From: Nostoc sp. CHAB 5715
GTDB lineage: Bacteria > Cyanobacteriota > Cyanobacteriia > Cyanobacteriales > Nostocaceae
Direction of reading: 5' to 3'
DNA: 8,489 bases
Assembly: GCF_020829685.1 (NCBI RefSeq)
Contig: NZ_JAIVFR010000232.1
Span: 1-8,489, forward strand
Shown here: one piece after another, positions 1 to 5,891 of the stretch
Numbering within the stretch: position 1 is the stretch's first letter
Layout of the letters: each line of letters opens with the position of its first letter
The notes under the pieces: generated by a model
Told to the model about the DNA's origin: nothing
Seen by the model: only the letters and a program-made list of their open reading frames with translations
The model's database searches: none
Translations under genes and position numbers: made by a program

Positions 1-258
1 GAATTCGTAATAGACAATGATTGTAGTGTCCGAATGCTCATAGAAAACAACATAAGGGAAGCGCCGAACTACAGCCCTTCGATAGCTTTGGTGAACTACC
101 TGATACATTTCTGGATTTCGCCGAATGAACTGAATACAAGCATCTACACAACGAAGAAATTCTTCACCCAAACCAAGTTCTTGCTCTTCATACCAGATAA
201 AAGCCTGAGCCACATCTTCTTGCGTCTCTGGCAGAATAATCAGATTTTTAGACACCAT
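1..258 (-). CDS. ParE/RelE-type toxin, 3' end cut by the window edge
   Basis: The reverse strand reads open from ATG (258-256) to base 1, giving 86 residues with no stop. It starts MVSKNLIILPETQEDV and continues with AFIWYEEQELGLGEEFLR, then SYRRAVVRRFPYVVFYEH and TIIVYYEF. This is the usual layout of ParE/RelE toxins: a WYE..GLG.EF helix pair, then R..V...FPY.VFY strands. Family members are about 95-100 residues, so roughly ten are probably missing. Chromosomal ParE-like toxins act on gyrase, whereas RelE relatives cut mRNA on ribosomes; the sequence alone does not say which. The start overlaps the end of the antitoxin gene by 11 bases, typical of translationally coupled toxin-antitoxin pairs. 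The last codons lie in one arm of an 18-bp inverted repeat, so the C-terminal end could be affected by rearrangement. Confidence 0.85.
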   Translation of the reverse strand, partial: MVSKNLIILPETQEDVAQAFIWYEEQELGLGEEFLRCVDACIQFIRRNPEMYQVVHQSYRRAVVRRFPYVVFYEHSDTTIIVYYEF

Positions 259-276
259 ATTGTCTATTACGAATTC
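1..276. repeat. 18-bp perfect inverted repeats flanking the toxin gene segment
   Basis: Bases 1-18 (gaattcgtaatagacaat) are the exact reverse complement of 259-276 (attgtctattacgaattc), 240 bases apart. The outer arm encodes the last visible toxin codons; the inner arm encodes the end of the antitoxin. Each arm contains an EcoRI site, and the window starts exactly on one. This could be a recombination substrate that flips the toxin segment, or a cloning or assembly junction; see the findings. Confidence 0.8.
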
Positions 277-475
277 GCTCCTTAACTTCTTCCCAGGAAC
301 TACCTGAGTCAGGATTTTGTAAGTAGGTTGCTTTTCTCTTAGCAAGTTCTTCTTTTTGCCAGTCAAGCACAGGAATTTGCTCTGGAACTTGGGCAATGCT
401 ATCCCATAAGTCTTCCACAAGCTGCAATTTTTCTGAGAGGGTTAACTCAAAAATCTGAGTGAACTCTGCGTTCAT
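248..475 (-). CDS. Addiction-module antitoxin (unstable antitoxin family)
   Basis: A protein of 75 residues. The N-terminal half, IFELTLSEKLQLVEDLWDSI (residues 9-28), carries the LS..EKL.LVE.LWDSI signature of the short putative addiction-module antitoxins (TIGR02574/PF09720 type). The charged second half (LDWQKEELAKRKATYLQNPD, then SWEEVKERIR) is the expected toxin-wrapping helix. It should neutralise the ParE/RelE-like toxin encoded directly downstream, whose start codon lies inside the last codons of this gene. The start is well supported: GAGG lies five bases before the ATG (on the plus strand, cctc at 481-484). Such pairs are usually autoregulated; a TTGTCA at 526-521 could be a -35 box, but no good -10 is visible. 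The module stabilises plasmids and mobile elements. Confidence 0.85.
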   Translation of the reverse strand: MNAEFTQIFELTLSEKLQLVEDLWDSIAQVPEQIPVLDWQKEELAKRKATYLQNPDSGSSWEEVKERIRNRQYGV

Positions 476-588
476 ATCAACCTCGTTCAGTGACTAGCCA
501 TTTTGTTCTAAGTCTATCACTGACAACACTGATGCTTTCAGAATGACGTTCTGAAAAGCTATTGGCTGCTTCAAAGGCTCAAAAAGAT

Positions 589-732
589 ATGGAAAAGAAT
601 CTAGGGGAGCTTAAAAAACTACTTGATAGACAATGGGTGATTAGCCGCGAAGAACTAGCGAAACGGCTTGAAAGATTGATGGAATTAGGATTACGTGGTG
701 TTGCTCAAAAACATGAACTTATAAGTAACTGA
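589..732 (+). pseudogene. Small helical ORF, probable gene remnant
   Basis: The frame reads MEKNLGELKKLLDRQWVISR, then EELAKRLERLMELGLRGV, ending QKHELISN and TGA at 730-732. It is 47 residues long, strongly charged and predicted to be helical. The frame is open upstream to a stop at about 547, adding residues such as SEKLLAASKAQKD that continue the same amphipathic pattern. This suggests the 3' piece of a longer protein that has lost its beginning. No convincing ribosome-binding site precedes the ATG. I do not recognise the family. A genuine small protein is possible but less likely, given a second remnant at 932-1123 and a dispersed repeat in between. Confidence 0.35.
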
Positions 733-747
733 ACAAAAATATTTACA

Positions 748-922
748 GTCATTGCGTTCGCTCTTAGCGTTCCCGTTCGCGCAGCGTCTCCGTCAGGAGA
801 AGGGTACGAAGCGAAGCAATCCCAGCCGCAAGCGAATTGCTACCCTTCGGGAAGGCTGACGCTCGAAGACTCGCTAACGCTGCGCTAACGCCTACATTTC
901 TCTTCGCTACATTCGCAATGAC
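748..922. repeat. Nostocales-type dispersed palindromic repeat (MITE-like)
   Basis: This 175-bp block begins gtcattgcg (748-756) and ends with its reverse complement cgcaatgac (914-922). The inside is built from words rich in GCG, TCGC and AAGCGAAGCAAT, including the small palindrome tctccgtcaggaga and several versions of gcgttagcg/cgctaacgc. It has no open frame of note. The GTCATTGCG...AAGCGAAGCAAT combination is a familiar intergenic repeat of Nostoc/Anabaena genomes. It is likely a non-autonomous, hairpin-forming element. It sits between two gene fragments, so it may mark the scar of an old insertion. Confidence 0.6.
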
Positions 923-931
923 ATTGTGTAA

Positions 932-1123
932 TTAATTCTGTTCGACTACTTATTTAGTACCAAGGAGTGGAGCCGTCCTGTATTCCGTAACCAGGGTACA
1001 GCTATAGAAGCTGCTCAGGCTAAGATTGCTACCATTCAAGGCAGAAAATTTACATTTGACCCAGAGTTTAAAGTGTTTGGTAAGGAAAAAGAAAATATCT
1101 TACTCGCAGGTCTGTATCATTGA
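932..1123 (+). pseudogene. 3' fragment of an unrecognised gene
   Basis: After a stop at 929-931 the frame stays open for 63 codons to TGA (1121-1123). It reads FDYLFSTKEWSRPVFRNQG, then TAIEAAQAKIATIQGRKFTF, and DPEFKVFGKEKENILLAGLYH. The codon use and residue mix look like real protein, but there is no start codon and no ribosome-binding site, so this is the C-terminal end of something truncated. I could not assign a family. It begins ten bases after the dispersed repeat, which may have replaced the front of the gene. It is in a different frame from the 589-732 remnant; whether both came from one gene cannot be told from the sequence. Confidence 0.45.
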
Positions 1124-1470
1124 TATCCAGACATTTGTTAAAAGTTAAAAGTAAATAAATTTTGTCAATACATCTTTGAGTAGAAATCAATTTATATAAT
1201 AATGATAATCGCAAATAGGGTAAGAGGCGAGTGTAGCTCGCTTAGTTCCCTACCACTTTATTTGATTCTCATTATCAATAAGTTTTCGGGGGAATATTTG
1301 TATTCAAACAAAATCATGTTTAACTCAGGAAGGACAAGTAATTAAGCGATTGTAATCACCGTGAGCAGCAGCCGAAAAACCAATTATTAATAAGTATGAA
1401 TTTGAAATAAAAATTTAAGTCCTTTTCAATTAATATACAACATTATTTATTAAGAGAATCAGAGATAAAA
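1124..1470. other. 347-bp intergenic region upstream of the secreted-protein gene
   Basis: AT-rich with no convincing gene. It holds a run of short near-tandem words (gttaaaa, gttaaaa, gtaaata) at 1138-1157, a TATAAT hexamer at 1195-1200 immediately before a large hairpin, and then about 190 bases of low-complexity leader. A weak promoter for the downstream gene might use TAATAT (1431-1436), but no -35 box is properly spaced. A 47-codon frame at 1202-1345 coincides with the hairpin and looks accidental. Confidence 0.5.
1203..1277. repeat. Large imperfect hairpin/cruciform with Fur-box-like arms
   Basis: Nested complementary blocks: TGATAAT (1203-1209) with ATTATCA (1271-1277); CAAAT (1212-1216) with ATTTG (1260-1264); TAGGG (1216-1220) with CCCTA (1248-1252); TAA with TTA; and an apical stem GCGAG/CTCGC (1227-1231/1237-1241) closing a five-base loop. 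The outer arms, tgataatcgcaaa and tttgattctcattatca, each resemble half of an iron-regulator (Fur) box. It could be an RNA leader structure, a paired repressor site or a small repeat element; no choice is possible from the sequence. Confidence 0.5.
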
Positions 1471-1908
1471 ATGCTCAAGAAAACTCTGGCGGTGTTCGCT
1501 GCCGCAGCGATGCTGCTCCCTGGAAGTCTTGTAAAAGCGGAACCTGATCCAGATCCGCCCTGTTCCTTCCATCTCACTGCGAAGAACGGGGATAGATCTC
1601 CCGGCAACGTCCGTGTAGAAGTTACTTGGCAGCGCCGCACAATTGACGAAATTGTACAGGTAAAACCGATAACGGTGACTATTTACAACAATAGCGGCCG
1701 CGAGATTACGCTTGTCACCAACCGATGGCAGAACTCCAGTGGAACTCTAGTGGATCGTGGAGTTAGTGGCAACATTCTTAATTCTAGTTCCAAAAAATGG
1801 TATCCGATAAGCTGGTTTGACAAGTCCGGAAGCCCGTATGTTAGAGTGTCCGCGGCTGCGACAACCCGGCCCGGTCTGGGCGGTTCCACCAGGTGTCGAA
1901 ATTACTAG
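1471..1908 (+). CDS. Small secreted protein of unknown function
   Basis: A protein of 145 residues with a textbook Sec signal peptide: MLKK, then a hydrophobic core TLAVFAAAAMLLPG, with a likely cleavage after VKA (residue 23). The mature part starts EPDPDPP and contains only two cysteines (Cys31 and Cys142), placed to tie its ends with a disulphide. The middle alternates short hydrophobic stretches (VRVEVTW, ITVTIYNNS, EITLVTNRW) as in a beta-sandwich, so a secreted or periplasmic beta-rich domain is my inference. I do not recognise the family. The start is the first ATG in frame, and only a weak purine stretch (gagata) precedes it. The gene stands alone, with a terminator about 70 bases downstream. 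By eye it is richer in G+C than its surroundings, which may mean separate acquisition. Confidence 0.7.
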   Translation: MLKKTLAVFAAAAMLLPGSLVKAEPDPDPPCSFHLTAKNGDRSPGNVRVEVTWQRRTIDEIVQVKPITVTIYNNSGREITLVTNRWQNSSGTLVDRGVSGNILNSSSKKWYPISWFDKSGSPYVRVSAAATTRPGLGGSTRCRNY

Positions 1909-1980
1909 ACAATGCTGGAGAGCAACCTAGAACACCGATTCATATCGTATTCGGTGAAAGACTTATCATTAAATAATTAA

Positions 1981-2022
1981 AGCTCCCAAATTATAACTAA
2001 ACTTTGGGAGCTAATAATTTTA
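1981..2022 (+). terminator. Hairpin terminator after the secreted-protein gene
   Basis: Perfect 10-bp stem agctcccaaa (1981-1990) with tttgggagct (2003-2012) around a 12-base loop, followed by aataatttta. The T-run is modest, so it is a reasonable but not ideal intrinsic terminator for the gene ending at 1908. Confidence 0.65.
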
Positions 2023-2070
2023 AGTTCACCGCGACGCCGTTTTACCTAAGTTTATGACCTGGGTTAACCA

Positions 2071-2103
2071 GGTGGGAAGGTTGGGAAGGGTTGGAAGGGG
2101 TTG
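2071..2103 (+). repeat. G-rich decamer tandem repeat, possible G-quadruplex
   Basis: About three imperfect 10-base units of the form ggttgggaag run head to tail. Guanine tracts of three or more fall at 2074-2076, 2083-2085, 2088-2090 and 2097-2100, with loops of 6, 2 and 6 bases, which meets the usual G3N1-7 quadruplex rule on the plus strand. It follows a small hairpin ACCTGG/CCAGGT (2057-2062/2068-2073) and ends about 50 bases before the antitoxin start, inside its likely promoter or leader. Confidence 0.6.
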
Positions 2104-2149
2104 TAATAATGCAGTCACTGCAATAAACTTAAGACAGCACAAGTATAGG

Positions 2150-2416
2150 ATGAGTAATTACATGGGAGTCAAACTAGATAAGGCAATTAAGGTAGATGCT
2201 TTTTGGGATTCTGAAGCAGAAGTCTGGGTTGCGACTAGTGAGGATTTACCCGGATTGGTTACAGAAGCAGCTAGTAATGAAGCGTTAGTGGAAAAGCTAA
2301 AGGTGATTATCCCTGAGCTTTTAGAGCTAAATAATTGTTTTCCTCTTGTTACTCTACTGGGTATTGATTTAGACTTGGTAAGTCGTCGCAGTGAACGTAT
2401 AAGCGTTCCTTGTTAA
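2150..2416 (+). CDS. hicB: HicB-like antitoxin, DUF1902 domain
   Basis: An 88-residue protein. Residues 14-60 (KVDAFWDSEAEVWVATSEDL, then PGLVTEA, ending VIIPELLELN) match the DUF1902 form of the HicB partial RNase-H-like fold: beta strand, FWD.EAEVWVA.S.D.PGL, then a helix with LIPELL-type residues. It is expected to bind and silence the HicA toxin encoded immediately downstream; its stop codon TAA (2414-2416) touches the toxin ATG, so the two are translationally coupled. The start is uncertain: ATG at 2150 lacks a spaced Shine-Dalgarno, while ATG at 2162 is preceded by aggatgag and would give a protein starting MGVKLDK. The frame is open further upstream to 2054, but that part runs through the G-rich repeat and does not look like protein. 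HicB proteins usually repress their own operon. Confidence 0.8.
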   Translation: MSNYMGVKLDKAIKVDAFWDSEAEVWVATSEDLPGLVTEAASNEALVEKLKVIIPELLELNNCFPLVTLLGIDLDLVSRRSERISVPC

Positions 2417-2614
2417 ATGGCTGTTTCATTCACTCCTGAACTCAAGCGGATTCTTTCAGAAGCAGGATGTTACTACAAAAGACAAGGTAAAGGAGATCAT
2501 GAGTTCTGGTACAGCCCAAAAACAGATCACTGTTTTGTAGTTGATCAGTGTATTAAATCTCGGCACACAGCAAATGCGGTTTTAAAGCAAGCAGGTTTGC
2601 CAAAAACTTTTTAG
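2417..2614 (+). CDS. hicA: HicA-like toxin (mRNA interferase)
   Basis: A 65-residue protein with the compact double-stranded-RNA-binding-like fold of HicA/YcfA: ELKRILSEAGCYYKRQGKGD, then HEFWYSP, VVDQCIKSRHTANAVLKQAG and LPK. His28 in GKGDHEFW is the conserved catalytic histidine that cuts mRNA, and the surrounding G.G.H pattern is intact. It starts with no gap after the antitoxin stop codon. Length and all family landmarks are present, so it should be active if the antitoxin is lost. It presumably helps maintain the element. The operon is closed by a strong terminator 20 bases downstream. Confidence 0.85.
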   Translation: MAVSFTPELKRILSEAGCYYKRQGKGDHEFWYSPKTDHCFVVDQCIKSRHTANAVLKQAGLPKTF

Positions 2615-2634
2615 TTCCATGCGATGATTAGTTA

Positions 2635-2685
2635 AAAAAAATAAGAACCTTTCTTGTATTAAAAAAGATGGGTTCTTATTTTTTT
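2635..2685 (+). terminator. Strong intrinsic terminator, probably bidirectional
   Basis: A 15-bp perfect arm aaaaaaataagaacc (2635-2649) pairs with ggttcttattttttt (2671-2685), and the 21-base loop can itself form tctt/aaga. The plus strand ends in T7 and the minus strand likewise ends in a T-run, so it can stop transcription from either side. Confidence 0.8.
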
Positions 2686-2757
2686 GTGCTATCTAGTTTA
2701 TAAAAAATGAGTGTCAAATCGTTGTAGGCTGTGCATTACAGGGTCTACAGTCAGACA

Positions 2758-3399
2758 ATGAAAATCAATCGGCACGGACGCGCCAAGGTTCTAACGCAGT
2801 CAGAGATACAGCTAATTTTCAATCACGGCTTAGACAATGACCGAGATAGAACTTTGTTCGGTGTCTGCCTTTTTAGTGCCTGTAGAATCCGTGAATGCTG
2901 TACTCTGTTGACTCAAGACATTTACACACCCAAGGGCAATGTTAGACCCCGGCTGATTATCAGGAAAGCAAACACCAAGGGAAAACTTGCAACCAGATCA
3001 ATCCCAGTGATTGAAGATTTACGCCAAATACTAAGCAATTATTACCCATTGGCAGGAGATGATTATCTGTTTCCCGGTCGCTGTGATAGACACATCAGCG
3101 AAGATTCAGCCGCTAGAATACTACGCACTGCCTGTAAACAAGCTGGGATAATTGGCGTGAGTACCCATAGCTTTAGAAGGACTGGTTTAACTCAGATGAG
3201 TAATGCTCGAATACCACTGAGAGTTATTCAGGAGATATCAGGGCATCGGAACTTGGAACAGTTGCAGAGATATTTAGAAGTGACTGACGAACAGGTATTA
3301 GGAGCGGCTGCAAGCTTGGCTATGCTGTCACCAGTGGCTAGTAATGGTGTAGAGATGGACATTGATAAAAAGCTAGAAATTGACGCACATTATCCCTAA
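2758..3399 (+). CDS. Small tyrosine recombinase/integrase
   Basis: A protein of 213 residues made of the catalytic domain alone; the usual N-terminal core-binding (SAM-like) domain is absent. All catalytic residues can be placed: Arg43 in ACRIRE, the beta-hairpin Lys near TKGK (74-76), His137 and Arg140 in THSFRRT, His163 in SGHRN, and Tyr172 in QRYLEV. It should break and rejoin DNA through a 3'-phosphotyrosine. I chose ATG at 2758 (MKINRHGRAKVLT) because this beginning looks like the family's; a GTG at 2731 in the same frame would add nine residues. The C-terminal tail after residue 190 (SPVASNGVEMDIDKK and on) looks unconserved, and its last codons and stop lie inside a CRISPR repeat. Small integrases of this kind are common on cyanobacterial plasmids. 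Confidence 0.85.
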   Translation: MKINRHGRAKVLTQSEIQLIFNHGLDNDRDRTLFGVCLFSACRIRECCTLLTQDIYTPKGNVRPRLIIRKANTKGKLATRSIPVIEDLRQILSNYYPLAGDDYLFPGRCDRHISEDSAARILRTACKQAGIIGVSTHSFRRTGLTQMSNARIPLRVIQEISGHRNLEQLQRYLEVTDEQVLGAAASLAMLSPVASNGVEMDIDKKLEIDAHYP

Positions 3400-3772
3400 T
3401 AGGGATTTAGGTTGATTGCAATAGTAATACCAAAGCCGAATACTCTCGGATTTAGCGTTTCAATCCCTAATAGGGATTTTGGTTAATTGCAATGCCAGAA
3501 GCGCGATTGCTCTATACGTCCCAACAGTTTCAATCCCTGATAGGGATTTTGATTAATTGCAATTGCAGTGTCATTATCTAAATTCTGCATCTGTTCGTTT
3601 CAATCCCTAATAGGGATTTAGGTTGATTGCAACAATCCCCAATGCCTTACTTTCAGTTTTTCATGTTTCAATCCCTAATAGGGATTTAGGTTGATTGCAA
3701 TCTCCGTTAGCTGTGATTTTTTTAGAAAAATGCCTTGTTTCAATCCCTAATAGAGATTTAGGTGAATTGCAA
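3386..3772 (+). CRISPR. Orphan CRISPR array, six repeats and five spacers
   Basis: The repeat is 36 bases (37 if the T that follows five of six copies is counted). It begins GTTTCAATCCC, holds the palindrome ATCCCTA-A-TAGGGAT and ends GATTGCAA or AATTGCAA. Copies lie at 3386-3421, 3457-3492, 3527-3562, 3597-3632, 3665-3700 and 3737-3772. Spacers are 35, 34, 34, 32 and 36 bases and unrelated to each other. The first copy has lost its first six bases and overlaps the recombinase stop codon. The second and third copies carry TTTTGGTTAATTG or TTTTGATTAATTG in place of TTTAGGTTGATTG. The last has AGAGAT, which breaks the palindrome, as in trailer-end repeats. That puts the leader on the left, where the recombinase gene now is; no AT-rich leader and no cas gene is present. 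Repeats of this kind belong to cyanobacterial type I or III systems, so processing would depend on Cas proteins encoded elsewhere. Confidence 0.95.
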
Positions 3773-3926
3773 TCGCTGAAAGCTTTACTGTATTTGGTTT
3801 TCAAGGTTCAATAGTGCGAATGCAAAAATCATAACACGGCGGTTAGTCATTTGACTAGATGTAAATCGCTGAAAGGCAGTTTACATAAAGTGCACGGATG
3901 ATTTAGTAATGCTTTGACTCTGGGAA
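3773..3926. other. Short intergenic region between CRISPR array and terminator
   Basis: No gene or clear promoter. It contains a direct repeat, aatcgctgaaag, at 3771-3782 and 3864-3875, the first copy touching the end of the last CRISPR repeat. This could be a decayed leftover of the array flank or chance. Confidence 0.35.
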
Positions 3927-3954
3927 ATGTCGGGAAATACCTGTTTCCCGACAT
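3927..3954 (-). terminator. Hairpin terminator of the protelomerase gene
   Basis: Perfect 11-bp stem atgtcgggaaa (3927-3937) with tttcccgacat (3944-3954) and a 6-base loop, about 48 bases after the protelomerase stop codon. The T-run is short, so the strand call rests mainly on position; it may also end plus-strand transcription coming from the CRISPR array. Confidence 0.65.
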
Positions 3955-4001
3955 CCACCAAAAAGCTTCTAGAGTATTGCATTCAGACCAATAACACCGT
4001 T

Positions 4002-5870
4002 TTAGTTTCTCCCTGCTTTAAAGGCTTCACCGCTCAAGAATTCGTCGTTTATCAGCAACAGGATTTTATCTGTGTCTTTACCTTTATTGGCATAGCTGGC
4101 AGGGTTACTGGGGTCTTTCTTGTTTTCCATGCCGAACTTAGCATTATGGCTAATCACTTCATCCTTATGGGCTTCAATCCAATCGCGTACCAGCAAACCA
4201 TTACAGCCTGATAAATCTCTGAGTGCTTGGTTAGTAATTGCTAGGCGATCGCTGTCTCCAGTCGCTACAGTATCGTTGTATAAACAGATAGCCTGATAAG
4301 ACCTACGAATTTTTTCTAAAGCTGCTGACGCTGTTTTGCTCCCCCAAACTTCCGTATCGGTTTTTGCTTGCCAGTCAATCTCTTCTTTTGGTGGTGCTAC
4401 TTTGGCAGGTGTTACAGCATTAACGACCGTTGTTGTTTTACCTTGCAAGGCTTTTTCTACTGCTTCATCTACCATCTTTTGAATCATGCCTTGTAAATCG
4501 TTCACATCAATAACAGGTTGGTTATCTTGTGGGATTGAAACATCTACCTTAGTTGTGTTTATCATTTTGTTCTCTTCCTGCAATTGGTTATTCATATCTG
4601 CTAACTGGTTATTGGTTTCTTGTAACTGTTTAACTTGTGCTTCTAATTGAGCTACCTTTTGTTGTGCTGACTGTAATTGTTTGGCACTATCTAAACGGTT
4701 ATTAAATGACTCAATTAACTTGTTGATTACTGATTGCTGGTTAGACGCTCCTAATTGCTCTTGCAAGTGTCGAATAGCTTCTAAATCTGAAGAACTAACC
4801 CGAACATTAGAGAGTTTTTCTTTCTCTGGTGCGCTTGGATAGCCTACAGGTTTCGTAGTGTAATAGTCTGAGTAACCAAGCGTAGTTAAAAGATGCTGTA
4901 AATCGCTATCACTGATTTTTTCACCTGGTGTAATATGACCTAAAAAACTGCCTGCAAAGTACATTTTTGAACCTAGTGAACCCGTACAATCGCGTTCGGT
5001 AACGAGACAAGCACAAGCAGCACGTAAGGCTTTACAGTCATTCTGTTCTTGACCATGACGGAAGTTTAAAAGTGGCTCTTTGTCGCCTTTGCCACCAAAA
5101 TATTCTTGAACTACCCGACGCAATGAGTTACCGCGTCTGTTTTCAATAGCACGGTTTTGTGCTGCTACATCAGTGGGAAATTCGTTAGCTGCTTCTTTTA
5201 AAAGTGACTTGGTAGACGCTTCTTTTCGTAAATGATTTAAACGCTCAATGATGTAATTAGCAGGGAACAGAGTAGAAATTTTAAATACTGGTTTCTCACC
5301 GCGTTTCTTACCTTGACCTTCAAAATTAACTTGATAGGATTCACCATCAATTTGGGTAAATTTTCCTCTTACTAAAATCTCATGAGGTCTTCTACCCGTA
5401 GCAGCTATCAAACCCACTGCTAACTCGTGAGGGTCTTCACTGGCTAGCAAGTTAGAAGTAACTTCTAAATAGGTATCTGGGTTAATCTCAATGCCTGTAT
5501 TACCATTTTCACCAGCAGTCATCAAACGGTCACTTACTCGCGTGGTTTCGTTGCGTTCTTCCCAGTCTTTCTTATCCAGACCACACAGCAGCAAAACGTA
5601 GTGTTTTAACTCGTTTCCTGTAACGTTGCCTTGCTTATCATGCTTTGGTACTGATTCAGCGTTTTTACCTTGCTCTAATGGCAATGACTTAAATTTTGTG
5701 TAGAAACCAACCCTACTTAACACAGTGCCTAGACTGGCTTTGTTGTAGCTAGTTTTAGTGTTGATAAACTCGTTAAAAGCTTCGCAGTGTAGCTTAATCT
5801 CTTCTAAGCTCTGTAAGCCTTTGGTGGCTTCAAACAGTTGATCTACTTGCTCTTGAACTGCCTTTGACAT
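4002..5870 (-). CDS. Protelomerase-like telomere resolvase with C-terminal coiled coil
   Basis: A protein of 622 residues. Residues about 100-340 carry a tyrosine-recombinase core of the telomere-resolvase type: ATGRRPHEIL (Arg160/161), a basic beta-hairpin GQGKKRGEKP (Lys188-193), box II with Lys in place of His, KALRAACA (Lys280, Arg283), SFLGH (His312) and a tyrosine cluster GYSDYYTTKP (Tyr333/336/337), one of which should be the nucleophile. Known protelomerases (TelN, TelK, ResT) cut a palindromic site and seal each side into a hairpin end. The His-to-Tyr gap here (21-25 residues) is longer than the nine or so usual, so the exact nucleophile is uncertain. Residues about 395-435 form a coiled coil (QLQSAQQKVAQLEAQVKQLQ), followed by a Pro/Thr-rich linker and a C-terminal domain of unknown role (500-622). 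The start is good: AAGGA lies nine bases before the ATG. It has its own promoter, operators and terminator. Confidence 0.75.
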   Translation of the reverse strand: MSKAVQEQVDQLFEATKGLQSLEEIKLHCEAFNEFINTKTSYNKASLGTVLSRVGFYTKFKSLPLEQGKNAESVPKHDKQGNVTGNELKHYVLLLCGLDKKDWEERNETTRVSDRLMTAGENGNTGIEINPDTYLEVTSNLLASEDPHELAVGLIAATGRRPHEILVRGKFTQIDGESYQVNFEGQGKKRGEKPVFKISTLFPANYIIERLNHLRKEASTKSLLKEAANEFPTDVAAQNRAIENRRGNSLRRVVQEYFGGKGDKEPLLNFRHGQEQNDCKALRAACACLVTERDCTGSLGSKMYFAGSFLGHITPGEKISDSDLQHLLTTLGYSDYYTTKPVGYPSAPEKEKLSNVRVSSSDLEAIRHLQEQLGASNQQSVINKLIESFNNRLDSAKQLQSAQQKVAQLEAQVKQLQETNNQLADMNNQLQEENKMINTTKVDVSIPQDNQPVIDVNDLQGMIQKMVDEAVEKALQGKTTTVVNAVTPAKVAPPKEEIDWQAKTDTEVWGSKTASAALEKIRRSYQAICLYNDTVATGDSDRLAITNQALRDLSGCNGLLVRDWIEAHKDEVISHNAKFGMENKKDPSNPASYANKGKDTDKILLLINDEFLSGEAFKAGRN

Positions 5871-5891
5871 TTGACTTTATCCTTTATTGTG

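Noticed and set aside
34..285. Plus-strand 83-codon frame
   Set aside because: It lies antisense to the well-supported toxin gene and has no family features or ribosome-binding site.
748..922. Considered as a transposon or non-coding RNA gene
   Set aside because: There is no transposase frame or target-site duplication, and the composition matches dispersed Nostocales repeats better than a structured RNA gene.
1203..1277. Hairpin considered as the protelomerase resolution site
   Set aside because: Known telomere-resolution sites are long, nearly perfect palindromes with little or no loop; this one has mismatches, bulges and unequal arms.
1202..1345. Plus-strand 47-codon frame starting at ATG 1202
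   Set aside because: It coincides with the nested hairpin, whose symmetric sequence explains it; there is no ribosome-binding site and the residues show no protein-like pattern.
1443..1889. Minus-strand frames across the secreted-protein gene
   Set aside because: They are antisense to a gene with a convincing signal peptide and carry no domain features.
2054..2149. N-terminal extension of the HicB-like protein
   Set aside because: It would translate the hairpin and G-rich tandem repeat; the family normally begins six to twelve residues before VDAFWD.
3927..4211. Plus-strand 94-codon frame
   Set aside because: It starts in the terminator hairpin and is antisense to the end of the protelomerase gene.
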